Source: Hyperoodon ampullatus (Eukaryota > Chordata > Mammalia > Artiodactyla > Ziphiidae). From it: a DNA stretch of 64,000 nucleotides. The stretch is taken from contig OX457061.1 of NCBI GenBank assembly GCA_949752795.1, forward strand, positions 127,253,530 through 127,317,529, read 5' to 3'. A program made the translations under genes and the position numbers. A model generated the notes under the pieces. The model did no database searches and was not told the origin of the DNA. It saw only the letters and a list, made by a program, of their open reading frames with translations. This document shows positions 23,320 to 34,103 of this stretch, piece after piece; the first letter of the stretch is position 1, and each line of letters starts with the position of its first letter.

Positions 23320-24785
23320 TAACGGGTGTTCTTTGGCATAGGAATCACGCTGAATGCCATGAACTATAGCTATGTGAGATGAACCCTTGGAGATAAAAAC
23401 TCAGATGTATTCAAAGAGTGTTTGGTAAGTGGCACTGTGGTTTAAACAAATGAACAAACAAAGGTCTGTGATTAAGGTTCAGATCTAGTGACCCTTCTGA
23501 CATATGAGCAGAGGCTGAGGGAAATGAGGCCCGTTAGGTGTGACTGCTGAACCCCGTGTAAAACTTCACAGAGGAAGGGAAGGAGACTTTCCTCATGGCT
23601 TGGCTCCTCAGGGGTGAAAGCCTTAGTTCATCCTCATTCTCTGCAGACCTGAAAGCTTTGAATTTTTTCTTTTTGTGGGTGAAAAACGTAATTGCAACCA
23701 CCTCTCATTCAAATGAGAGGTCACCTATGACTAGAGACCAAAAGCACAAAATCACCATCAAAGCACTTTCTCAGCATCAGAGAAGCATAGCAGTTAGTGG
23801 TGCTTTAGCAGAGGGTCCCTGACCTTTGGAACTTTCTGCTATTTGTCATGTGGATCTCAGCCAGTCCCAATCAGCCATGGAATGTAGCCAAGAAAGCAAG
23901 AGAGGTTAGAGACTGATAAACAGATGGTAAAGAACAAACAGATCTACTGACTTTGATGCAATTATGCAACCATTTCTTAGTTAGGGTCTGATTAATAGTT
24001 TCTCTCAAGCTGGAAGACCATCATTCAAACTGATTCCTAAGTGGGTGGGGTCCTCCAAACTTGTCATGTGAATGCTCACAAGCAAACAAGGAGATCGTAT
24101 GACAGTCATGACATCAGCTACAGCTGGATTCCAGGCAGCAGGATCCACCTGGAACTGGCTGCTTCTAGTGTAATGTAAACAAATGTTGAGCAAAGAGTTA
24201 ATCTGGCCACAATAGGATTATTTAGAATAATAGAGCACTGATCTCTATTGCATGTTGACATATTCCCCACTATCTCTTTGGGCAGATGATTGAGGGTAAT
24301 TTCTTAGTTTCTATCTCCAGGGCCAAGTGGGTCTGCCTTCACAGGCACTGAAAATGTCACATTCTGTGGTTGGGGGTTTATGTCTGAATGTAAGGCTAAG
24401 CATAAAATATTTTAACTTGTTGCTCACTTATCAGACACAGCTCTCTCTCACACACATAAATGTACAGAAGAATACTGCATAGTTTCTGAACCTTCAAAAA
24501 TTACAAATTTTAGGTTTAAAGTCTCTTAGGCAACAAAAACTTAGGTCAGCCTCCGGACGTTGGCCAAACTTTTGGTACAGGACTCTCATTTCACTAACAT
24601 ACAGTATCACCTTCAATAAAAGTTACTGCGAATTGCTCCGTTCTAACCCTCAGTGTAAATCCCACAGCTGTCTCCCCTTCAGTCTTACTGTGGTCTTAGA
24701 GTTACTTAAAGATTTATCACGGTTTAGGTGCCTAAAATCTTTGCTTTTCATTCTTAGTGGTTTTACTTTGCTATTTGTAAGAATG
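23320..24785. other. Single-copy sequence, no gene recognised
   Basis: No repeat family, RNA gene or convincing exon recognised. Confidence 0.4.
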
Positions 24786-24790
24786 GGAGT

Positions 24791-25433
24791 TGAAACTGAC
24801 CAGGACCCTGTTGGTCTCCTGAGCACAAAAGCCTTTCTGTGTCCCCCGATTTTCTTGATTACAGGAAATAGGCTTCATTCAGCCTCCATGACCTTCCCCA
24901 AGTTCCAAAGGGCAGGTTCAAACAGCTGCTGATCAGGGAAGGGACGGGATGCAGAGACAAGGGAGGAGTAGCCAAGAGACAACAGTGCAGCCTTGGGGCA
25001 GGGTCCTGGTTCCCCTCAAGGGATACACAGAACCATATCTTTGAGCTCTTTACAGAACTAAAATTCCCCACAAATGGAAGATGAACTACTTGATGAAGCA
25101 ATCTTCATTCCAGAGAGAAGGTCATGGTTTGATAATGTTGAGAACCACAGAAGCTCATCAGGAGACATCCCCCCACCCCGCCCCACCCCAGGCCAGATTA
25201 AAGGAGCGCAGGCCCTGCACACACCCTGATCCTTATCAGCAACTCCGCCCTTGAACCACCGCTATAAAACTCCTCACCAAATCCTCCCAGGTTGGCACAC
25301 ATGGTTTTTGAGGCAACAGTCTGCTGTGTCCCCCTTTGCCTGGCAAAGAAATAGCCATTCTTTTCTAGTTCACCCAAAACTGTCTCTGAGATTCGATTTG
25401 GCATGGTGCATAGTGGCCCAGTTTTCGACATCA
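24791..25433 (+). mobile_element. Solo LTR of a class I (ERV1-like) endogenous retrovirus, copy 1
   Basis: A 643-bp element with TG...CA termini (tgaaactgac to cgacatca), flanked by a 4-bp duplication gagt at 24787-24790 and 25434-25437. A 4-bp duplication is what gammaretrovirus-like integrases make. It has a TATA box (gctataaaactcc, about 25261), a degraded polyadenylation signal region (aaatagccattcttttctag) and a C-rich stretch near 25171. No gag, pol or env flanks it, so the provirus was reduced by LTR-LTR recombination. Copy 2 is at 54308-54708 on the same strand. Confidence 0.85.
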
Positions 25434-25439
25434 GAGTCC

Positions 25440-28400
25440 CCTTTATAGGCTGGGTCCCCCGTCCATTTTAACAAACCAGAAATTTTAGGAAGCATCATTG
25501 CTTCCCATCAGCCATGAAACACCCCAGGGTCACTTTGCTTTTCCCACTGGAAGGTCCAGTTCTGCTGACCCACTGAGGAAACCTTGATTACTGGTAGTGA
25601 ACAATAGTATCATGAGAAGGGAGTTGTGTGATTGTCTCTTTGTGGAAACAAACAAACAAAAGAACCAGCTACTGGTGTAAGGCCCTGAATTTACTTTGAA
25701 CAGTCCTATTTCACTATCTTCAATTTATAACCAACATGGTCATCTGTGGTGTGTACAGAGTGACTCACAACGGTAACGGTTTTACATAAGATTGTATTAT
25801 ATCAATACTTATCTACAAGTTTTCATTTTGAAACACCTAGAATAAGTGTAAACTAACTACAAAACAAAAACATTTCTTTATGTGAGCGTACAGATCTAAT
25901 ACGTACTAATTGAAAGCAGAAAGCAAATCACAGAACTGATAACATGGGATATTCAAAGCAGTCCATGTGTCTTTTAAATTGTAAAGCAAACAGTAAGGCA
26001 GTGTGAAATAAAATTCATATTTTATGGCAAGATGAGAAAATTTAAAAAAAACTTTTTTTCTCTGCCCCTTGGCCTCCTCTCTCTCTGCACTGTGCACTGC
26101 ATGTCTGCATTATGTATCGGCCAAACCTCCCCATCAGCAGAAACACCTGCTCGCCCATAAAGAGCAACATTCTCCCAGCATCAACAAGACAACTCCTTAA
26201 ATATAACACTCCTTCTTGATCTCATAAGAAATCACATGGCACTTAGATCTGGATGTGTAAACTGTCGATAAAACATCATTTGATGTAATGCCCTCTGTCT
26301 CAAAAAACTTAAATAACTGTGCCTTGACTTCTAACAGATGGAACGTTTCTCAGAGCTTTCTAAGATGCTCTTCCAGAGTTATAATCCTTGAATTTGGCTC
26401 AAACAGAATTTTCCATTTCTTTCTTAGATCGAATGATTAATTTTTCATCAACAGCAGTGAGCACAGACTTGTCTGTGATGTCCTGTCATCTCCATCCCAT
26501 TCACTTCTGATCTTTCTCTCGGAATCATTCATGCACAGTGTCCATCAGGTAAGAGGGGGCTTTGGGCAGCTCTGCAGTGACCCCACTTTATCCACCGATG
26601 CCCTGTCACTGTGACCCCCCCAGGTTGTGAGATGATACATCCTCCACCATAGAAACTGTAGTTGAAGTATGTTTAATGGTCAGATATTTAACCTGAGCCA
26701 GTGATTTTCTCACAAGGGCCATCCCCATCAGCAGCAGTACAGCATGACTTTAGCTTAGAAGCTTGACGGTCCCAGTCAAGTTCCTGGGGACAGGAGGCCA
26801 GCCACTCCCATTTACCTATAGGTTATCCAGACACTCTTCTGACCCTCCTCTGAGAAGAAGGGCCAAACTTCTCAGACAGAGGGTCTGCTCATTAGGCCAA
26901 ACTCCACCCAAGGAGAAAAGCAGCTTAAAATTTCCATCAATGGACCGCAGTTGGAAGGTAGGTTTCGTGGCTGATGGAAGCACTGAGTTTCCCCAGGAGC
27001 ACCTGATGAAAGCTGAACAGTGGAGGAAGAAGTTTATCCCTGGTTCTAGTGAAAATGTCTTTAAAAATCCCCACCTATTGGACTGAAAGTAAGTAAACAA
27101 TGCTTCTCAGGGACTGACGGATCCTGCACCCTTAGGTGACTCACCAAAGCTGGACGTCCACCCCCGCTGCTTCTCTCTGTGTTTAAAATAATTACGTCCT
27201 TGAAGTGACGTGTCACCTATGTGCTTGTCAACAGCTCCAAAGAGGGAGATCCCTGCAAGCAAGCGTGTGACAGACACAGGGTGCTTCTGCTCTGCACACA
27301 GACCCGCCCTGCTGTGCCCTCTGTCCTCAGACCCACAATTCTCCCAGGATCTTCATGCTCAGCTGATGAACTCAACTGCTTATTCACTGAAAATATTAAA
27401 GCAAACGGAGTACCCTTTCATAACTCCCTGTGACCACACCGACTGGCCACGCGCCCCTGTGGCCCATGCCGTGCCCACCACCGGTGGTTTCAGTTTCCAC
27501 CGTCCTGGCCTTCACGCCTCTCCTTCCTCAGGGGCATCGCTTCCACCAGACTCTTGCCTGTTGTCTGCACCACTGAACTTTTCCTCTTCACTGGATTATT
27601 CAAATCAGCATGCAAATATGGCTTAATTTCTCTCTTATTAAAAAGACACAAATAAGCACAAATCTTCTCTGGGTCCCACCTGTGCTTCCTGTTCCCACAG
27701 CGTCCCTCTGACCCCCTCGGTCCCTGGCTCCACCGTCACCTTCAATCCTCTCAAAATCTCTAAACCCCATTCAAGGTTTTACCCTGTTATTCTAATGAGA
27801 CTGTTTTCTTCAGAGTTCTAGATAACATCCACATCCCTCAATCGAGGACAATTTACCCAATCTCGGGACACTGGGCCTATGAGCAGAATTCGCCTCACTT
27901 TACTGGTCCTTCGAAATCTTTTCTTCACTCACTCAACTCGTAGGATATTATCTTCCTTGAAAAACGGGGACAGTGGCCAGTACGAGGTCGTGGGGAGGTT
28001 AGGGAGAAGATTTTGAAGGATCTTATGTGTTGCATTAAGAAGCTTGGATTTGTGTGTACACCACCTGAAGCCAAAGCTGGAGTTTTAAGCAGGAGAGTGA
28101 CAACAGGATTTGTTTTGTGAGGACAACTCTGAAGAGTATTATTTAAACACAAACAGGAACGTGGTGAGATTGTATCTCCCTCGACCCCTGTAAGAAAATC
28201 GTACACCCATGCTCTTTGCTGTGAAGGAAACATCTCTCCAAGCTGATGACACAGAAAAAATATTATTTCAGGAATTATTTCTAAAATAACTTCCAGATTC
28301 AGGCAAAAGAACGGCAATGCTTTACTGCTAACATTCTTCAAGAAACAGAAGCAACACGTTAGCTCAAAATTTGGTTAGAAAAATGCACAATTTGGGGCTA

Positions 28401-28850
28401 AAAATTATGAACTTGTGCTTGGGAATTATAGATTGTTCTTCTAAAAAATCTAATAGCCATGTCCGACTAAAGTTATTACAGCCACATGCTAAGCATCATC
28501 TCTAGACCACATTTTCCCAGGAATGCTCTGGATTCAATATTGGCTCAGAAGCCAACTCCTAATCTTGACCTCATTTATCATTTGGAAAAGTTGACTTTTC
28601 AAAATTCTCAAGTCTTGGCTCCTTTATGGTTAATAGACTCCCTCTATCATCTCTCCACTGTCACATTTTACTGTAAGCAGCACGGAGAAACCAGGTGTCA
28701 GACTAAACACTTTCCTTCGAAACCTCCTTAGCTAGGTCCCTCAGGTAACTCGAGATAGCACTTGAGCCCCAGCTCAACACCGACAGTGCAAATGCTGAGG
28801 GCAGTTCTCTAACCTCATAAGGTTGCTGTCAGCATTACTTCACATTAGGT
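25440..28850. other. Mostly single-copy sequence, no gene recognised
   Basis: About 3.4 kb with no recognised gene. Open frames of 94-138 aa at 26763-27086, 26816-27100, 27210-27626 and 27925-28341 lack motifs and overlap on opposite strands. The stretch at about 27980-28140 resembles an old interspersed repeat that I cannot name. Confidence 0.4.
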
Positions 28851-28865
28851 CTGAAAAACTCGTTT

Positions 28866-29425
28866 ACAATAACCAAGACATGGAAGCAACCTAAACGTCC
28901 ATCGACAAATGAATGGATAAAGAAGATGTGGTACATATATACAATGGAATATTACTCAGCCATAAAAAAGAATGAAATAATGCCATTTGCAGCAACATGG
29001 ATGAACTCAGACATTGTCATACTGAGTGAAGTAAGTCAGACAGAGAAAGAGAAATATCGTATGATATCGCTTATAATTGGAATCTAAAAAGAAATGATAT
29101 AAATGAACTTACAAGACAGAAACAGACTCACAGACTTAGAGAACAGAACTTATGGATACCAGGGAGGAAGTGTGGGGGGAAGGGATAGTTAGGGAGTTTG
29201 GCACTGACCTGAACACACTGCTCTATTTAAAATAGATAACCAACAAGGACCTACTGTGTAGCACAGGGAACCCTGCTCAGTATTATGCAATGACCTAAAT
29301 GGAAACAGAATTTGAAAAAGAATAGATACATGTATATGTATAACTGAATCACTTTGCTGTACACCTGAAACTATCCCAACACTGTTATTCAATTATACTC
29401 CAATAAAAAATAAAAAGTTAAAAAA
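28866..29425 (+). mobile_element. 5'-truncated L1 3' end (older type)
   Basis: It begins in the last part of ORF2 (ataaccaagacatggaagca, ttactcagccataaaaaaga) and continues through the 3'UTR to a poly-A tail. The target duplication aaaaactcgttt is at 28854-28865 and again at 29426-29437. No open frame survives. Confidence 0.93.
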
Positions 29426-29439
29426 AAAAACTCGTTTGT

Positions 29440-30258
29440 AAACTGAAAAATGTCACAGATACTAGATACAACTTCTGTTCCCACAACTCTTGCTGTCTGT
29501 CAGTGCTGCTATTTTCCTGTTAATCAATACAGCCCCACATTTATCCCTCAGGGTAAGTAACACCTTCAGGCACACTGTTAGTGTATGTTTTTAAAACACC
29601 CAGAAAAGGATTAAATCACACAGAAGAAAGTGTGTTCAAGAGCTGAGGTTCTCCACGATGACAATGACCAGGGAAAGTCACCATAGAGCAACGATTTATC
29701 CCAGAGACCCTGGGCCTCTTTTTGCCTACAGAGTAGAAGCAATTTTGTGTATTATTACTTTGAGCTACACTCTACTCTCAGGGGCCATTCCTCTCAGAGG
29801 GACCTTTAGCTGTTTTTATCCTGGAAAAAACGCTAAAATTGTTAAAAATACAGATTTCTCTATTCTCCTCCTGGGTGCTGTGGGCTCCAGGTGGGGACTG
29901 GGAATCTTTATTATTGATCCGCCCCAGATGATTCCAAAGCAATAGCTGATGTACCACCAACAGGGTCCCACTATAGCCATCCTAGAGTCTGGTCTTATCA
30001 GTCATAAAAATCGACCTAAAATTTATTTACAACTCAATTTATAGATCCAGGTCAGTTATAAAACCAAGTTACTTCATGTAATTCCTATGCTACTTTGTGA
30101 AACTGCTTTGCTACTTTGTCTCCCTGAGGGACCTGACTCAGATAGCATCGAATTACAACTGCTTTTTTTTCTCAATTTTCTCTCTTCAAAACCTTTTTTA
30201 TCTTAGACCATCATGTGCAAAGCTCTTATTTACTAAATGTTTCCTTGGTATTACCTTA
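29440..30258. other. Single-copy sequence, no gene recognised
   Basis: No recognised repeat. The 95-aa plus frame at 29658-29945 has no motif. Confidence 0.4.
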
Positions 30259-30270
30259 AATGGCAGGTGA

Positions 30271-30603
30271 CTTTTTTTTAACATCTTTATTGGCGTATAA
30301 CTGCTTTACAGTGGTGTGTTAGTTTCTGCTTTATAACAAAGTGAATCAGCTATACGTATACATATATCCCCATATCTCCTCCCTCTTGCGTCTCCCTCCC
30401 ACCCTCCCTATCCCACCCCTCTAGGTGGTCACAAAGCACGGAGCTGATCTCCGTGTGCTATGCGGCTGCTTCCCACTAGCTATCTATTTCACCTTTGGTA
30501 GTGTATATATGTCCATGCCACTCTCTCACTTCGTCCCAGCTTATCCTTCCCCCTCCCCATGACCTCAAGTCCATTCTCTACATCTGTGTCTTTATTCCTG
30601 TCC
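30271..30603 (-). mobile_element. 5'-truncated L1 3'UTR (younger type)
   Basis: Starts with poly-T and aacatctttattggcgtata and carries the reverse complement of the younger 3'UTR (ttagtttctgctttataaca, ctaggtggtcacaaagcacg). The 11-bp target duplication atggcaggtga is at 30260-30270 and 30604-30614. It lies just downstream, in minus-strand sense, of the exon-like segment near 30.8-30.9 kb. Confidence 0.94.
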
Positions 30604-30824
30604 ATGGCAGGTGAATTTTAAGAAGCTGTTTTCTTCTCAACACACGGATTTTTGTTTTCACCATATACTTTACACTTTGCTGGTTCCTATGGACGGTATG
30701 GAGAACATGGACCATATTTCCTCAGGTTCGCGTGGTGGAGCTGGCTTTCATTCTCTGTTGGGAGGCACGTATGAATGACCTCATTAATGATCTGCGGGAA
30801 ACTGTCAAGGGATACAGCTTTCAC

Positions 30825-30935
30825 TGAATCCTTCAGTTTCCTCACAGGATCCATGCATTTTAGGTAACTGACTAGACAGATTACAAGCCAAGTGGAACAC
30901 ATAAACTGCTTCCATTGCACAATCTCACAATCCTT
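30825..30935 (-). CDS. Candidate coding exon B (minus strand), function unknown
   Basis: Read on the minus strand, a pyrimidine-rich stretch (tttcccttctgtgacctctg) leads to an acceptor-like ccctggag. An open frame then gives DCEIVQWKQFMCSTWLVICL and on to MDPVRKLKDS. Either AG at this acceptor (gag or gagaag) leaves phase 0, matching the phase-0 end of the exon-like segment at 33400-33665 upstream on the same strand. The donor is uncertain: ggattca/gtgaaa at 30825 is one choice, and the frame stays open to 30690. I do not recognise the protein. It could be an exon of a long gene whose introns fill this window, an exon of a dead gene, or chance. Confidence 0.22.
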
Positions 30936-32350
30936 CTCCAGGGCAGAGGTCACAGAAGGGAAACCTGGCTCAAAGTGGTTCTCTTGAAAAGCCCACAGAA
31001 AGCTCCAACCCACCGCCTCCCTTATGACTTTGCCTGCAGTGAGCACCCTGTTTGGCGAGCAGATGTTGGGGGTAACCAGCCTGTGCCCCTCCTTTTTCTT
31101 TCTCTCTTTTCTTTTCTTCCTTTTCTATGAGCCCAGGACACTCATAGGCAGATGCGTGCACACACTGTCTCCCCTCCAAGCAGAGAAAGGATCAGATAAG
31201 TGGGGTGTTCTTAGCTGAGTTAGGGAAGCTAAGGTCCTTAGCCATCTCATCTCCCTTAAATATCCTTGTGAGGACATGCTCATCATCTACATCTTTTCCA
31301 CGGCTTTATTCCTCAGAGGTGTCCAAAACAACTACTACAAGCATCTGGGCCGTATGGTATCCAAGGGCCAACACAAATCTGATAAGATGGGCCTGACCTA
31401 CATTTAGTAAGTTGCTGCCTGGCTTACCCAAGAATTCATTAAAAGAGTACCCCAGCAGCTAATGGTGGCACTGGGTCATAATTTAGGAATGGTAAAAATC
31501 AAACTTGGTTTAAAAACTATAGTCAAGGCATGACCCCATACCAGGATGACAAGAGACATGGAATTTAAAATACGTAGGTTGAGTCGCAATTTGAAGTCAA
31601 TTACGAGTAGTTAAATCATTTATAGATTACATTGATTCTCTGGGTCCTCAATACACAAACCGACAAACCACCCAAAAACTGGAACTTACATTTTCCTGAA
31701 TAAGAATAAACAGTTTTAACATTCAGATGGCATTTCCACTAGAATAACTGCAAATAAAAGCAATGTTCCCAATCTCTAAAACCCAAATATTTAATAATGT
31801 ATAAGTCAGATTCCTACCAGGACTAAATTCATACCTGGTGTCTATCAAGGCCTTTCCTATCACATTTTATTATGCGACTGTCCTCTGAGGTGCCCACACC
31901 TATCAAACCACAGAGAGGAGAAAAAACCATAGGAAAAGGTCACAGCACAGCACGGGGAACAGCTCCAATTTCAAGGGAATGTGAAATTCACATGCTGAGG
32001 AGCTGCGGACCACGTCCAGGAAGCCGCCAGGAGAAAGCAGCGTCTTTAATGATCACAGGCTTCTGCGTGCAATTGAGCATGACCGGGTAGAGCGGGAACC
32101 CAGACGTCTCCACCTGCTCGGCTGTCGGTTGAGATGTAGCTCCTGCTAGCAAAGCGCTCCCCAGGGGCTGCTTTCTACCAAGAAGCCAGAGCAGCCCAAC
32201 TCCAGACGGGGGAGGGCTCCTCAAGGGACCTGCCTGCAGAATTCTGATGAGTAAATAAGCACAGAGAGGGATGGGATTCCAAGGTGTTTTCTCCTAGTCT
32301 AGCAGATATTCCAAAAATAGTTTATGATATAGTCCTTATTCCTCAAAACC
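30935..32350. other. Single-copy sequence, no gene recognised
   Basis: No recognised repeat or RNA gene. A T/C-rich stretch lies at 31088-31126. Short open frames carry no motifs. Confidence 0.4.
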
Positions 32351-32368
32351 TCAAGAAAAGTAATTTTT

Positions 32369-32488
32369 TTTTTCTCTTTTGGCTGCACCGTGTGGCTTGT
32401 GAGATTTTAGTTCCCAGACCAGGGATAGAACCCTGGCCTTGTGCAGTGAGAACACTGAGTCCTAACCACTGGACTGCCAGGGAATTCC
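32369..32488 (-). mobile_element. CHR-1-like SINE, short copy
   Basis: Poly-T, ctcttttggctgcaccgtgt, and an end in ctggactgccagggaattcc. The minus-strand head gggaattccctggcagtcca is the older relative of the CHR-2 head. The target duplication caagaaaagtaattttt is at 32352-32368 and 32489-32505. Confidence 0.88.
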
Positions 32489-32539
32489 CAAGAAAAGTAA
32501 TTTTTATTTTGGTAAATCATAGCATCTTTAGAATCATCT

Positions 32540-32645
32540 TATTGTATATATATAATATATATATATATTATTTTATTATATACCTTATTATATATGTATG
32601 TATTATAGATATTATATATACATCTTTTTATATATGTATATAATT
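32540..32645. repeat. (TA)-rich low-complexity stretch
   Basis: tatatataatatatatatat and related A/T-only sequence, without a fixed unit. The 119-aa frame across it is an artefact. Confidence 0.9.
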
Positions 32646-32694
32646 GTACCTAGATTTCCAAATAATACACATTACTTAAGTCAAAACAGATTAA

Positions 32695-32862
32695 TCAAGA
32701 CCTAATGTATAGCACAGGAAACTATGTTCAGTATCTTGTAATAACCTACAATGGAAACGAATCTGAAAAAAATATGTATGTATATATAAAACTGAATCAC
32801 ATTGCTGTACACCTGAGACTAACACAACATTGTAAATCGACTATATTTCAATAAAAAAAGAT
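32695..32862 (+). mobile_element. L1 3' end fragment (older type)
   Basis: tcaagacctaatgtatagca, ataacctacaatggaaacga, actgaatcacattgctgtac and ctatatttcaataaaaaaag follow the older L1 3'UTR. Heavily 5'-truncated. Confidence 0.8.
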
Positions 32863-33221
32863 CAATTTATTGAAATAGAAACAGACCAAAAGTGATAACC
32901 GTACCCAACTCATTTTTTGGGTATGCTATTATTTGAACATAGTAAGAGTACATTTCACCACGCAACCTAAGGTTTGGATTACCAAATGCTATGAAGGTGC
33001 TTGAGCAGAAAGGTGTGGAGATCTGATTCAGTGTTTCTGTGACACAGACGAGCAGGCTGAGGCCCACGGCACCTGTGAGTCAGGGCACATTAACCATTGA
33101 TCTGTGCGGCTCTCCTCCAGTCTGAGGGGTGTGTGACTGTGCACGAGGAATGGACAGGAAGGTCTGGAAATACATACAGGTCAGTGAGCACACAGGTAAG
33201 CTGACAAAGGGCTTCTCCTCA

Positions 33222-33372
33222 CCAGCAGCGTCACTGGGAATGCAGATTCACAGGCAGCGCCCAGACTTGACGATCAGAAAGTCCGAGGCTGGGGCCCGGA
33301 CATCTATGTTTAACTGCACCCCTCTCCCCAGGTCGCTCTGGTGCACGTAAGTGTGAGAGCAGGACCACTGAC
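33222..33372 (-). repeat. MER5A-like hAT MITE (opposite orientation)
   Basis: ctgggaatgcagattcacag, ggctggggcccgga and atctatgtttaactgcaccc, ending caggaccactga, follow the reverse complement of the MER5A order seen at 16320. Confidence 0.55.
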
Positions 33373-33399
33373 ACGTGTGACAGCCTGTCTGCCTCATAC

Positions 33400-33665
33400 C
33401 TTTGCTTTTTCCATAAAGACCTTTAGAATCAGCTTGTCAGACTCAATGAAAGGAAACAATTGCTGGGAGAGTTTGCTGGTATTGCACTGAATCTGCTCAT
33501 CAATGAGAAAACTGACAACTTCTTCATATTTGGTCTTCCTATCCAAGAACATGGAATGGCTTCCCATTAACTTAAATATTCTTTGACGTTCTTCAATAAA
33601 GTTATATAATTTTCTGCATAACATACCTGATGATGTTGTCAGATTTGTCTCTATGTACCTTGTTT
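33400..33665 (-). CDS. Candidate coding exon A (minus strand), function unknown
   Basis: On the minus strand this 266-nt segment is open in one frame throughout. It reads through LCRKLYNFIEERQRIFKLMG and KTKYEEVVSFLIDEQIQC to SDKLILKVFMEKAK, with balanced, mostly helical, non-repetitive composition. It ends at a canonical donor (gcaaag/gtatga), after which the frame stops at once. Upstream, an in-frame stop followed by an AG (ttaaccag) would be the acceptor, though the pyrimidine tract is weak and the acceptor region is tandemly duplicated (33649-33725). The 3' phase is 0. No family is recognised. Alternatives are a pseudogene exon or a chance open frame. Confidence 0.33.
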
Positions 33666-33725
33666 CTGGTTAACTATTTCTGGTTAACTCTATGTACCTT
33701 GTTTCTGGTTAACTATTCTGGTTAA
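33649..33725. repeat. Local tandem duplication, about 39 bp x 2
   Basis: The unit starting ctctatgtaccttgtttctg is present at 33649-33687 and 33688-33725 with one base missing from the second. Each unit itself contains two tttctggttaact-like submotifs. It covers the putative acceptor of candidate exon A. Confidence 0.95.
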
Positions 33726-33869
33726 CTAAATTCAAAAGGCAATACCTTTTATATACTGATCTTAAACACAGAACTCTTTCTGAAATCTTTCATTCAAATC
33801 ATTTGTCTGGTATACCAGCTAAGAACTCCAGTGTTATGTTAATCAGAAATTATAATAGAAATGGTATCC

Positions 33870-34103
33870 TTCCACAGAAATACAAGGATCATGAGAGATT
33901 ACTACAAGAAACTCTATGCCAATAAAATGGACAACCTGGAAGAAATGGACAAATTCTTAGAAAAGTACAACCTTCCAAGACTGAACCAGAAGAAATAGAA
34001 AATATAAACAGACCAGTCACAAGCACTGAAACTGAAACTGGGATTTAAAAACTCCCAACAAACAAAAGTCCAGGACCAGATGGCTTCACAGGCAAATTCT
34101 ATC
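33870..34103 (+). pseudogene. L1 ORF2 fragment
   Basis: The segment aaggatcatgagagattact and onward is closely similar to 41201-41330 joined across the SINE to 41550-41650, including aaatggacaaattcttagaa and gtccaggaccagatggcttc. It is short, frameshifted and ends where an antisense old L1 begins. Confidence 0.8.

Noticed and set aside
25140..25190. C-rich ccccccaccccgccccacccc stretch as a possible G-quadruplex promoter
   Set aside because: It is part of the U3 of the solo LTR and does not need a separate explanation; no nearby gene.
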